Positions 17,201-24,814 of a DNA stretch of 28,551 nucleotides are shown in pieces. Numbering within the stretch: the first letter of the stretch is position 1; every line of letters starts with the position of its first letter. The DNA is from Candidatus Auribacterota bacterium (GTDB taxonomy: Bacteria > Auribacterota > JAFGBW01): NCBI GenBank assembly GCA_016932965.1, contig JAFGBW010000075.1, positions 1 to 28,551 on the forward strand, given 5' to 3'. Position numbers and translations under genes: made by a program. The notes under the pieces are model-generated. The model was not told the DNA's origin. It saw only the letters and a program-made list of their open reading frames with translations, and did no database searches.

Positions 17201-20200
17201 TTCCAAAAGGGAAACAGGAATACCTTTTTCCATGAATTCACTTTTCACTAAATATCCTCCTGCCCAAAGTTCAAGAACATAAAAACCATCAGCCAGGTGT
17301 GACCCCACAACAAAGCGGGCTGTTTCCCCGACCTCATACTTATCTCTTTCAGACAGAGTCACGGAAAAAGCCTGCACAGGAACAGGAGCTTTTGCATCTT
17401 TAGCCACGATGAATATCTTCTCCTGTGAAATGGTTTCACCTTTATCCTTCATTCTCTCAATGAGTCTGTATACTCCGGCAGGCAGGGGATCAAGCACAAA
17501 CACAACCTTGCCTTTCTGGTCATGTTTGATAACGCCTTTTTGCATTCTTTTATGATTTTTCACATCTTTAAACTGGATATCCAGGCTGGGAACCCAATTC
17601 CATTCGTTTTGATATCTCCAGTTATTCTCTCCCAATGGAGTTGCCGGCACTGCCACAAGAGAATAAACTTCATAGGTTGCTTTTCCTTCACAAGGCGTAT
17701 CATTCACTGTCAGGAGCTTTGATTCGATGTGAATGGGATTATTTTCCAGATCAAAACCATTGAACGGGTCAATAATGAAATACATGGATTTTTTCCCGCA
17801 GCGGTAGGATTCCCTGCATTCAATGGTTCTGCCTCCTGAATCTTTTGCCTCAACTTCGATTAAAAATTCAGTGATTTCAGGGATCTGGCTGTTGTAAGTA
17901 TTTTCCTGGGGACGGGGCGGCGTGAATGGAATTGAAAAACCGCCTTCCTCATCTGTTTTGACTTCACCGGATGCGATTTCCTGGGCTGATCCATAAGAAG
18001 AATTATAAAACCAGGAACGGTAGAACCAGGGAACATAAGCTTGTTTTTTTATTCGATACTTAACCGTCGCGTCCGGAACCGGTCCGCCGAAATAATACGC
18101 GGCAGATCCTTTGATTTCAACCGGTTCATTGTATTTCCAGGGGGTTTCAGTCTTTTTTAATTTGATTTCGAATTCAGGTCTTTTATATTCCTCGACAGAA
18201 AAAGACACCCTGCGGCTGAATGACACCTTGCCTTTTTTTTCAGAATCCTCATTGCATGAGGCTTCCAACGTATATTGCCCCAAAAGTTTTCCGGTAGGAA
18301 TCTCAAACTCAATACTCGCGCTTCCAAAATCATTGACCGGAACATTGTCTTTTTTGAACCATTCCTTCCAGTTGCAGTCCCTGGCAATGAAAGTGAGCTT
18401 TTTTCCAGCCTCCATGGTTTTGAAACCATGAGAAGACCGCCTCACCACAACAGCCTTTGCTTGCACCTTGTGTCCGGGCCGGTAAATAGGTCTGTCCATT
18501 TCAATGAATATTTCAACAGGATGAAGCGGGGTATAATTAAACCAAAGCGGACGATTCCAAAAAGAAAACGATGATTTGTTCTTTGCCAGAGGAGACAGAT
18601 TAAAATAACTGTGCTGATAAGGATAAATCCAGACAGGCATCTCCAAAGATGCCATGCCTTTTGAATCAGAAGTGAGGTCAACCCATTCATTTTTATATTC
18701 AGGTCCGCTTCTATTAACATGAATGTTCAATCCTGTCCCGGGGACACATTTGCCTGTCACGGCATTCAAGCTGTAAAACCGGCATCCGGAATCCCTGATG
18801 GAATCAATCGTCTTCCAGTCATCACAGGCCTGATACGTTTTCAAACTGAATCCCGGCGTTCCGATAAGGACCAGATCTGAAATATTTAAAAAGCAGGTTT
18901 GAAGAAGAAAACTGCCGGCGTTAAAAGAAGAATCAGAACAGGCAAGGATGAGATAGATCCCATGCTGCAGTTCAGGCGGAGTCTGCTTATTTATAGATAT
19001 ATATTTATGGGTGCCATCATCGGAAGTTTTGATATTCCATTCCTTGGACGGAGACTGATTTTTAAGCAAGTCATGTTTCAACCATGTCTTGAACCAGTCA
19101 TCATACCCGCAATGGGTCAAAAGATAATCCCATCCCTGGCCAGTCCAGTTGGGATTATATTTGATAAAAAACTCCTTGAGTTTATAGGGATCAATGCCAT
19201 AGGCCCGCAAATAGACCGTTTTTAAATTTCTGACCGTGAAATCAAAACATTCTTTGGCAGGAGGAAGAGTTGTTCTGACAGCCATTCCAAGGACGGGTCG
19301 TTCAATTTCCAGCTTAAGAGCAGAGGCTTTTTTTGCGATCAGGGTATCGGAATATTCCTGTTCTATCTGGCAGCATAATTCCACTGCCTGGGGAAACGCC
19401 TGATCTGAGTTCAGCATTTTTGCTTTTTCAAAAAGGTTTTCCGCCCTGGCAGCACTTGTCTGCAAATCCTTCAGCCAGTTATCCAGCACTTCAATCGCTC
19501 TTGTCCTGTAGATCTTATAATCCTTATTGTCTGTCACACTTCTGTCATCCGATAAGGTTCTGAAATCCATCAGATGTGTCTGATTCAAGGGCAGCATGAG
19601 CCGTTTTATTTTCCAACGTTCAGCAGCTTCCAGCCTCTTTTCACAGGCAAACCGGCCGGCTTCTTCAAAAATGGACGCGGTCTTGATCAATGGGGGATCC
19701 TTCCAATTTAAAGGGGCTTTCCATTCCCTGACCAGAAAAGGTTCCGGTCTGGGCTTGGCATCCTCTTTTGAAGCAGAAGCTTCTTCAACAAAATAATTGG
19801 AAATGGAAAAAACCGCATAATCAAACAAGGTTGGAAACATCCCAAAATCCACCTTGTCCAGGTTTAAAAAATAACCTTCTTCCTTCAAAGGGATCCCAAC
19901 CAAAACGCTTTTCATCTCCCAAAGAAGCTGATGGGTTTTTACAATCTGGATCCTGATCTCTTCAGGGGTCAGATGAAACACATTGGAATTTTCCTGCCCA
20001 TCCATCACATCGTGGTTCTGAAATGACCCGTACTGCATTAAAAAATTCCGGAACAATTCGGCTTTTAAAATCAAGATTCTGGCTTTATTTTTCTCTTCTG
20101 CAGGCAAGGGAGTTTCGATTAATTTCTGTGCCGCTTCCCCATACCGGAAGAGATGGGCCAGGCATTCGCAGATACGGAAGAAAGCCTTATACTGAACGGC

Positions 20201-20356
20201 TTCGTCATTGGCAGTTTTACGGATATCTTCATATTCTTTCATGGCTCCCTGAAAAACGCCCTTTTCAAAAAGCGTGTCTGCTTTCTGAAAGTCATCCGTC
20301 CAGGCAAACGGCAAAAACAGGAAAAAGGAACAAATCCAAAAAACAAAAGATCGCAT
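14246..20356 (-). CDS. Very large alpha-2-macroglobulin-like protein with thioester motif
   Basis: This 2036-residue exported protein belongs to the bacterial alpha-2-macroglobulin family, thought to trap foreign proteases in the periplasm by a bait and thioester mechanism. Start ATG 20356 follows GAGAGGAG; the frame continues to TTG 20374 but that codon lies in the ribosome site. A signal peptide (RSFVFWICSFFLFLPFAWT) has no lipobox cysteine, so unlike many relatives it is probably not a lipoprotein. A TPR-like N-terminal region is followed by macroglobulin-like beta domains, including the MG2 motif IEMDRPIYRPGHKV. A charged linker near 1240-1280, a plausible bait region, precedes the KAFSDTAFF block. 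The thioester motif CVEQ is at 1508-1511, preceded by Glu rather than the usual Gly. Alpha-helical thioester and C-terminal domains follow. No pbpC partner is adjacent. Confidence 0.93.
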   Translation of the reverse strand: MRSFVFWICSFFLFLPFAWTDDFQKADTLFEKGVFQGAMKEYEDIRKTANDEAVQYKAFFRICECLAHLFRYGEAAQKLIETPLPAEEKNKARILILKAELFRNFLMQYGSFQNHDVMDGQENSNVFHLTPEEIRIQIVKTHQLLWEMKSVLVGIPLKEEGYFLNLDKVDFGMFPTLFDYAVFSISNYFVEEASASKEDAKPRPEPFLVREWKAPLNWKDPPLIKTASIFEEAGRFACEKRLEAAERWKIKRLMLPLNQTHLMDFRTLSDDRSVTDNKDYKIYRTRAIEVLDNWLKDLQTSAARAENLFEKAKMLNSDQAFPQAVELCCQIEQEYSDTLIAKKASALKLEIERPVLGMAVRTTLPPAKECFDFTVRNLKTVYLRAYGIDPYKLKEFFIKYNPNWTGQGWDYLLTHCGYDDWFKTWLKHDLLKNQSPSKEWNIKTSDDGTHKYISINKQTPPELQHGIYLILACSDSSFNAGSFLLQTCFLNISDLVLIGTPGFSLKTYQACDDWKTIDSIRDSGCRFYSLNAVTGKCVPGTGLNIHVNRSGPEYKNEWVDLTSDSKGMASLEMPVWIYPYQHSYFNLSPLAKNKSSFSFWNRPLWFNYTPLHPVEIFIEMDRPIYRPGHKVQAKAVVVRRSSHGFKTMEAGKKLTFIARDCNWKEWFKKDNVPVNDFGSASIEFEIPTGKLLGQYTLEASCNEDSEKKGKVSFSRRVSFSVEEYKRPEFEIKLKKTETPWKYNEPVEIKGSAAYYFGGPVPDATVKYRIKKQAYVPWFYRSWFYNSSYGSAQEIASGEVKTDEEGGFSIPFTPPRPQENTYNSQIPEITEFLIEVEAKDSGGRTIECRESYRCGKKSMYFIIDPFNGFDLENNPIHIESKLLTVNDTPCEGKATYEVYSLVAVPATPLGENNWRYQNEWNWVPSLDIQFKDVKNHKRMQKGVIKHDQKGKVVFVLDPLPAGVYRLIERMKDKGETISQEKIFIVAKDAKAPVPVQAFSVTLSERDKYEVGETARFVVGSHLADGFYVLELWAGGYLVKSEFMEKGIPVSLLEVPVTEELKGGFTLRWFGVKNLQFVHGQVTVSVPWKEKKLSVSLSPFSQDMKPGATIKWGLLVRDREGNHVKAEALALMYDRSLEYYRKGGNFWLDDLYALRPFPASGRDSVFHPSVFPFPVTEGMLQKILNSFRKESVEPALPGLRTWRTWAYTGSTEEGLECLLPGGQGNGFLQTASAPVDEGKMKREEEKSSAVIDNRLDRKLRPESQERGIGKDHFSQDMPPEVQTRKAFSDTAFFIPHLVTDKDGSASFSFVSPEQLTSWKVKVWAFNQDVCEGSLEEEAVTKKDLMVRADIPRFFREKDCGTVTAVIHNETDREIQGSVVMDIREKNISVNQKLKLTNPGQQFTVKPHGLTACNWKVEIPEGVSQYKVKVAAVSSGLSDAEERDLPILPSRERLIESAFAALSGNVSKKLEIKLPDDKTRINESMVLQVEPQLALTLLNAIPFLVQYPHECVEQLLNKYVPLSVMNQIYQTYPNLKNAVSKIPRRSTPSPQWEKEDPNRLIALMETPWIYESEGRPSVFPVIDLLNPEVVEKQKQINLDKLRSAQLSSGAFPWWPGGRDDPYITLYVLAGFAEARRYGVEVPLDVVSKALNYINSTIPLRLKPEEEALALISYAAYVVTSFSIKEFPEAKIGIESAKAWVVFLEKHLHSMTPFGKAYLAFTLLRLGAKEKADSILDMALDGSREDPIVGVYWTPEKFSWIWYSDTVEKHAFFLKTLQELRPEDKRIPGMVQWLLFNRKGCVWKSTKASSAAVFSLLGYLSQTGALDKDESFTIQWGQKKDKILVKADDFLDKPLRWQEKGFEIGHEQASATIEKEGPGFAFASLTWTYSTNQVPFESAPGLLELHRAFFLRVKEGDKYHLKPIKSGGEVSVGDQIEVHLKVNTRSRFEYMHLKDPKAAGFEAENLLSGWKWEPLWCYEEPRDSLTNFFFDRIPHGEYVLKYRLKPTKPGTYRVGAATLQSMYAPEMTAHSAGFKINVKE

Positions 20357-20364
20357 GATTGTTT

Positions 20365-20372
20365 CTCCTCTC
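20365..20372 (-). promoter_or_regulatory. Ribosome binding site of the alpha-2-macroglobulin gene
   Basis: On the minus strand GAGAGGAG stands 8 nt before the ATG at 20356. It decides the start: the upstream in-frame TTG at 20374 overlaps the site and would put six extra residues ahead of the signal peptide. Confidence 0.8.
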
Positions 20373-20383
20373 AACGTACGGGA

Positions 20384-20411
20384 AACATAAAATATCTGTT
20401 TATTCTGACAA
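20384..20411 (-). promoter_or_regulatory. Candidate promoter of the alpha-2-macroglobulin gene
   Basis: Read on the minus strand, TTGTCA (20406-20411) and TATGTT (20384-20389) are 16 bp apart, giving a short leader of about 20 nt before the coding start. The -35 box is close to consensus and the -10 box matches less well. An imperfect palindrome, CCGGAATAAACAATTCCTGG, lies just upstream at about 20430-20449 and could be an operator, though this is speculative. Confidence 0.45.
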
Positions 20412-20532
20412 AATCATTCCAAAAAAGTTCCGGAATAAACAATTCCTGGAGTTATGGGATTCTAAAAAGAGTTTTAATCAAAGAAACAATAAATGTCAAA
20501 CATCACTGAATCTGAAACGTCCTCTATTTCCT

Positions 20533-20844
20533 AAACCGAACAATAGTGATCTAGTTCCATGAATGTCCGGCTTAAAAATAAAGAAATAACGTAAAACACA
20601 ATAAAATAGTGGAATTGATTAAAAATAAAAGGAAGCCGGACATAGAATTGAGGATCGAGAATTGAGAATTCAGAAGGGACGCCTTCGGCGTTTCGCATTG
20701 AATCATAAAATCATTAAGCTGCCTTGCAGCCCTTCTGGATACTGAATTCTCAATTCTGAATTCTTTAAACATCGCATAAAATAAAAACCTAAAAATAACA
20801 TAAAACAATAATTGAAAAATAAACCGGACACTAGTGATGTAGTT
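20533..20844. repeat. Composite repeat island bounded by 24-bp direct repeats
   Basis: A 24-bp sequence at 20533-20556 recurs in direct orientation at 20821-20844 with 3 mismatches (core TAGTGAT.TAGTT). Next to the left copy, ATGTCCGGCTT (20563-20573) and AAGCCGGACAT (20633-20643) are perfect 11-bp inverted repeats around an 81-bp AT-rich unit. A shortened, gapped version of that unit (TAAAAATAACATAAAACA..., ending CCGGACA) lies at about 20790-20830. Between them is a separate nested structure at 20658-20757. The whole looks like a degenerate non-autonomous element pair, with another small element inserted between the copies. No coding potential is credible here. Confidence 0.6.
20658..20757. 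repeat. Nested inverted repeat with two internal hairpins
   Basis: A perfect 16-bp inverted repeat (AGAATTGAGAATTCAG at 20658-20673, its complement at 20742-20757) encloses an AGAAGGG/CCCTTCT pair (20672-20678 with 20730-20736). Two tight hairpins lie inside: CGCC-TTC-GGCG at 20680-20690 and GCTGC-CTT-GCAGC at 20718-20730. The fold resembles a branched RNA or cruciform. The outer arms belong to the GAATTGAGAATT repeat family found in many gaps of this window, so a mobile repeat is more likely than a dedicated RNA gene. Confidence 0.6.
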
Positions 20845-21084
20845 TATAGAATAAAAAATGGTGAATATTAGAAGGATATTTAATAAGCAGGTAGATTATA
20901 TAATAAATCAAAAAATTATTAAAATAAGGACCCGATTAAAATTCAACAAAACCGGTGATCTCAACACCGTTCTCCTGCTCCTTCAGGAAGTCTTTTTCAT
21001 GGTTCCAATTTCAGAACCTCTTCCTTCAGAATCCTCTGTGAGCATGCAGTGTGTATGAGCGTGATAGGAAAGAAATTAAATGAA
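20845..21084. other. Remainder of the 0.87-kb gene-free stretch
   Basis: With the repeat islands described separately, this part of the gap between the alpha-2-macroglobulin gene and the nine-repeat gene shows AT-rich sequence only. A 66-codon frame at 20858-21058 has no ribosome site, biased AT-rich composition and no recognisable motif; I treat it as chance. I see no tRNA or riboswitch. Confidence 0.5.
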
Positions 21085-21116
21085 AATCGTTATTTTATTA
21101 TTTTATGAACGTCCCC
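21085..21116 (+). repeat. Left copy of a 32-bp inverted repeat flanking the nine-repeat gene
   Basis: This sequence ends in ATGAACGTCCCC and recurs in inverted orientation at 24090-24121 with 29 of 32 positions identical. The similarity can be stretched to 35 bp with one more mismatch (21082-21116 against 24090-24124). The two copies enclose a segment of about 3.0 kb holding a single gene. Confidence 0.75.
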
Positions 21117-21169
21117 CTTTTACTCAGTAATAAATCATCGACCCCTGTATTTTTTTCAAAGATAGGGTA

Positions 21170-21175
21170 TATAAT
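21170..21175 (+). promoter_or_regulatory. Candidate -10 box of the nine-repeat gene
   Basis: A perfect TATAAT stands 49 nt before the ATG at 21224. A -35 match at the right distance is weak. With this -10 box transcription would begin near 21182, which coincides with the earlier in-frame ATG; that start would be leaderless, which favours ATG 21224 as the real start. Confidence 0.4.
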
Positions 21176-21223
21176 GTAGTTATGTGTAAAAATATAAAAT
21201 TCAGGATATCCGGTAGCATCATT

Positions 21224-23950
21224 ATGAAAACGCTCCTGCGTTTAATTGTATTATTATCATGTATTATTTCTTCTGAAGCTGGTCAGAACAATTATTTAGC
21301 ACCGATATCCTTTACCAAGCTGAACCATGCGGATAACGATGTTGAAATACATCGTTTTAATAATTGGCTGACACTTGAAGACTCAATTAAAAATATACAA
21401 AAAGCCTTTGAAATCAATCGTCCGGATATCATCGAACGCTATACACATCTTGATAAGTTATCCGCTGACGAGCTGGCACTGTTAACAGATGATATTTATC
21501 AGCTTAGTCATGGTCATTTTAAAATCTGGAACATAGGCTCTGCCTTACACCCTAAAGTAAGATTTTTTAATGGAAGTTATATCAATGCCCTTATTGCAGT
21601 TTTTCCAAAATTAAATCTCAATCCCTTTGGATTTAGACTGAACTGGTCCACCCGGGATACAGCGATTGAATCCATTCAATACGTCTTTAATAAACATATC
21701 CCTGAAATCCTTGAGAAATACAGACGTCTTGATGAATTAAAAGAGGAAGAAATCGAAAGACTAAAGGAAAGGATCTACGGTATTAGTTTTGCCCATTTTT
21801 CTATGTGGGGACTCGCCAGCACTACCGATCAGAGGAAAACCCCCTATTTTGATGGTACATTTGCAGGAGTCATGCAGGCCGTTTTCCCAAGATTGAATCT
21901 TCATCCTCTTGGTTTCCAGTTAGATGGAACTTCAAGGGAAAAAAAGCTGGAATCAATAAAATTTGTTCTTGAAAAAAAAATACCGGAAATATTCCGGAAA
22001 TACAGACGGTTATCAGAATTGTCTGCTGCGCGAATTGAAAGATTAAAAAATGAGATCTATGCAATCACAGGGGCACAGTACAATATTTGGGGATTACATG
22101 CGATGCATTTTGGCAATACCTATGTCGATGCACTATGTGCCATTTTCCCAGACTTGGAACTGGATCCTCTGGGATTCAAATTAAATTGGTCTTCTGAAGC
22201 CATGGCGATTCAATCCATCCGCTTTGTTCTGAAAAGGGAAAGACCCGGTTTGGTAGAGACCTACGACAGTATTGACTCCATCTCAGATGGAGAAATCTCC
22301 AGTCTAAAGGAAAGAATTTATTCCATCACTTCCTATCATTTTCAGATATGGAATCTGTCATCAGCTATGAATACAAGGCACGCCCCATACTTTAACGGCA
22401 GCTATGTTTCAGCTCTTCATCGGGTTTTCAGTAATCCAAAACTCAGTTTTGACGAAAATGAATTCATGAAAAATCGTCATAGCCAATGGGAAATGAAATA
22501 CAGTTGGACGCAAGGATTAGAAGCTTGTATTGCAAATGTCAGGGATGCTATACAGGAGAATAAGCCGGACCTTTTATCAAGATATGCCAAGCTGGATTCA
22601 CTCCCTGCAGAAGAAGCAGAAGAATTAAAAGATGATATTTATCAGATAACCTATGGACATTTTGGCATTTGGGGTATTGCATCCGCAACCCATAAAGATC
22701 ATGTCCCCTATTTTCAAGGAAGCATTGTAGTTGCGTTGCAATATGTTTTTCCCCGATTGCATTTAAATCCACTGGGATTCCAGCTCAACTGGAGCAATTA
22801 TGAAACATCTCTTGAATCCATACGATATGTCCTCTGGAAACAAAGACCAGACCTTATGAATAAATATGAACACTATACCTCTCTAAGCATTGAGGAACGT
22901 AATGATCTGATAGCTGATATTTATAAGATCGGTTCCGACGAATTCATGTTGTGGGGAATCTCCAATCTGGATTTTTTTGAAGGAAGCTATATTCCGGCAT
23001 TACAAGCCGTTTTTCCTGATTTAAAGTTAAATCCACTGGGGTTTCGCCTTGATTATTCTACAAAAGAACGTGTCAAGGCTTCTCTAGAATATTCTTTAAG
23101 AAAAAATATTCCACAGGTACTGGAAGCTTATGATCGGATAGAGGAATTAAGCCCTGCAAAGATTGAAGTTCTGAGAAGGAATGTTTATAAAATCACCGCG
23201 GCTCATTTCCAGATTTGGCATCTGGGAGATATCCTGACACGGGATACGGCTCCTGAATATGAGGGCAGTTATATCAGCGTCTTACAGGATTTTTTTCCAG
23301 AACTTCATCTGAATCGATTGGGTTTTCAATTGGATTGGTCTGATAAAGACAAGGCAATTGCATCGATCCGGTTTGTTCTTTCAAAAGAAATTCCTGAGCT
23401 CATCAAAAGCTATGATTCACGGGCGACTCTTAAACCTGCAGAACTTGAAAGATTAAAAAAGAATATCTATTCCATATCCTATGGGCATTTCAAACTCTGG
23501 GGTCTTAGCGGCGCTGCAAACCGAGAGAACTCCCCTTATTTCAACGGAAGTTTCATTAATGCACTGATGGAAGTTTTTCCTGACATTGGACTCGAAAAAG
23601 CTGGATTTGGACTTGACTGGTCCTCGTTAACATCGGCTGTTGAATCAATCCGATTTAAATTACTTGAAACCGCCCCGGAATTGATGGAATCCTACTCAAG
23701 GATAGAATCAATGCCACCTGATTTACTGGACGCTTTACGAAATGACATTTACGCCATAGGACCGCAAAAAATCAGAGACTGGGGATTAAAGATGTCTCTG
23801 GATCCGAAATCAGCGCCTTATTTTAACGGAGATTTCAGGGATGTTCTGATGCAGACTTTTAATCATCCGTTACTTGCTTTAGATAAAAATCGTTTCTTAA
23901 AGAAATCCCGTAATGTTTTAAAACCAAAAGAGGTGGAGACAAGCCCTTAA
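21224..23950 (+). CDS. Exported protein with nine copies of an unrecognised ~90-residue repeat
   Basis: I do not recognise this 908-residue protein (922 if the ATG at 21182 is used). I prefer ATG 21224 because it gives a clean signal peptide, MKTLLRLIVLLSCIISSEA; the LLSC within it could alternatively be a lipobox. Nine divergent repeats of about 86-95 residues fill the rest, beginning at about residues 48, 141, 236, 322, 428, 523, 611, 705 and 799. Each has an N-terminal helix (ESIRFVL..IPEL...Y), a second helix ending in IY.I, an h-F-x-x-W-G/N-L motif, a Y-F-N-G-S-Y-x-x-A-L motif and an ending VFP-x-L-x-L-x-P-L-G-F-x-L-D/N-W-S. Repeats 3 and 6 lack about eight residues before the YFNGS motif. 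No catalytic residue set is obvious; a binding or scaffold role is plausible. It stands alone, bracketed by inverted repeats. Confidence 0.85.
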   Translation: MKTLLRLIVLLSCIISSEAGQNNYLAPISFTKLNHADNDVEIHRFNNWLTLEDSIKNIQKAFEINRPDIIERYTHLDKLSADELALLTDDIYQLSHGHFKIWNIGSALHPKVRFFNGSYINALIAVFPKLNLNPFGFRLNWSTRDTAIESIQYVFNKHIPEILEKYRRLDELKEEEIERLKERIYGISFAHFSMWGLASTTDQRKTPYFDGTFAGVMQAVFPRLNLHPLGFQLDGTSREKKLESIKFVLEKKIPEIFRKYRRLSELSAARIERLKNEIYAITGAQYNIWGLHAMHFGNTYVDALCAIFPDLELDPLGFKLNWSSEAMAIQSIRFVLKRERPGLVETYDSIDSISDGEISSLKERIYSITSYHFQIWNLSSAMNTRHAPYFNGSYVSALHRVFSNPKLSFDENEFMKNRHSQWEMKYSWTQGLEACIANVRDAIQENKPDLLSRYAKLDSLPAEEAEELKDDIYQITYGHFGIWGIASATHKDHVPYFQGSIVVALQYVFPRLHLNPLGFQLNWSNYETSLESIRYVLWKQRPDLMNKYEHYTSLSIEERNDLIADIYKIGSDEFMLWGISNLDFFEGSYIPALQAVFPDLKLNPLGFRLDYSTKERVKASLEYSLRKNIPQVLEAYDRIEELSPAKIEVLRRNVYKITAAHFQIWHLGDILTRDTAPEYEGSYISVLQDFFPELHLNRLGFQLDWSDKDKAIASIRFVLSKEIPELIKSYDSRATLKPAELERLKKNIYSISYGHFKLWGLSGAANRENSPYFNGSFINALMEVFPDIGLEKAGFGLDWSSLTSAVESIRFKLLETAPELMESYSRIESMPPDLLDALRNDIYAIGPQKIRDWGLKMSLDPKSAPYFNGDFRDVLMQTFNHPLLALDKNRFLKKSRNVLKPKEVETSP

Positions 23951-23954
23951 TAGA

Positions 23955-24121
23955 ACGATGATTATTTTCTTATTATTACTGGATCAATTACCTAACGTCC
24001 CCTCTCCTCTCTTTCCCTTTCCGGATTTTCCCGGTTACGATTCAGTCAGCTTCGTCAGGCACAATGAACTCCTTCCTCTAGACGGGATAGGGGACGTCCA
24101 TAAAATAATAAGATAATGATT
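23955..24121. repeat. BIME/REP-like palindromic unit with GGGGACGTCC core
   Basis: The left half (about 23955-24007: AT-rich, then AACGTCCCCTCTCC) and the right half (about 24085-24121: GGATAGGGGACGTCC, then AT-rich) are inverted copies of one another, the left one with a small insertion. The right end is the 32-bp partner of the copy at 21085-21116. The core contains a CCGG...CCGG hairpin near 24020-24035. A TTCCCT/AGGGAA hairpin with an A-rich loop follows at 24121-24145, and another GGACGTC stands near 24148. This resembles repeats mobilised by REP-associated tyrosine transposases, but no such transposase is in the window. Confidence 0.6.
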
Positions 24122-24247
24122 TCCCTATGAAAAAAAATGAGGGAAGAGGACGTCAAGAGATTAAAGGTTGGGCGGATGTCGAGAAGATTCGAGGATAAAA
24201 AGATACCGGAATTCCAATAACGAAATAGAAAATCTTTGAAATGCGGG

Positions 24248-24814
24248 CTAGAACTCGCAAAAATTCTTCAGCAAAGTGAAACCATGCTCAGTGAGAACGG
24301 ATTCAGGATGAAACTGGACGCCGAAAACAGGTGATTTCCTGTGCCGGACGCCCATGATCTCGCCGTCTTTGGTTCTGGCAATGATTTCCAGCTCTTTTTC
24401 AGGGAATGATTCCGGTTCAATGGCCAGGGAATGATACCGTGTGGCTTTGAATCCATCGGGAATATCTTTGAAGATGTCTTTCCCATTATGAAAAATCTGC
24501 GAAATTTTTCCGTGCATGATGGCTTTGGCGCTCACAATTTTTCCGCCGAACACTTCTCCGATGGCCTGATGGCCGAGACACACTCCCAGGATCGGTTTTT
24601 CTTCTTTAAACTGACGGATGATTTCCATGGAAATCCCGGCATCAAATGGCCTGCCGGGCCCAGGTGAAATCACGATCCTGTCCGGATTCATTTTTTTTAT
24701 ATCCGGGATACTGACCGCATTATTGCGGTAGACAACAACCTCATATCCGAGCTGAAAAAGGTACTGCACCAGGTTCCATGTGAAGGAGTCAAAATTATCT
24801 ATCATCAGGATCAT
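24248..24814 (-). CDS. trpG: Anthranilate synthase component II (glutamine amidotransferase)
   Basis: This 188-residue class I glutamine amidotransferase releases ammonia from glutamine and passes it to TrpE. The catalytic triad is visible: Cys79 in GVCLGHQAIGE, His169 and Glu171 in VQFHPESVLTEHG. The oxyanion loop SPGPGRPFDAG and the opening MILMIDNFDSFTWNLVQYL are standard. It starts with a 4-nt ATGA overlap with trpE, so the two are translationally coupled. Sequence alone does not separate TrpG from PabA; the trpE context makes TrpG the right name, but dual use with the PabB-PabC fusion at 12425-14239 is likely since no other copy is visible. Downstream is the GGGGACGTCC repeat unit; no trpD, C, F, B or A follows. 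Confidence 0.96.
   Translation of the reverse strand: MILMIDNFDSFTWNLVQYLFQLGYEVVVYRNNAVSIPDIKKMNPDRIVISPGPGRPFDAGISMEIIRQFKEEKPILGVCLGHQAIGEVFGGKIVSAKAIMHGKISQIFHNGKDIFKDIPDGFKATRYHSLAIEPESFPEKELEIIARTKDGEIMGVRHRKSPVFGVQFHPESVLTEHGFTLLKNFCEF

Noticed and set aside
20572-20808. 78-codon minus-strand frame in the repeat island
   Set aside because: It translates the dispersed AT-rich repeats (FSILNS-type peptide) and has no ribosome site; repeat-derived and spurious.
20858-21058. 66-codon plus-strand frame upstream of the nine-repeat gene
   Set aside because: No ribosome site, no motif, AT-rich Ile/Lys-biased start; most likely chance.
21224-23950. Nine repeats as a CRISPR-like or DNA-level tandem repeat
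   Set aside because: The DNA of the copies is strongly diverged while the protein motif is kept; it is a protein repeat, not a nucleotide array.
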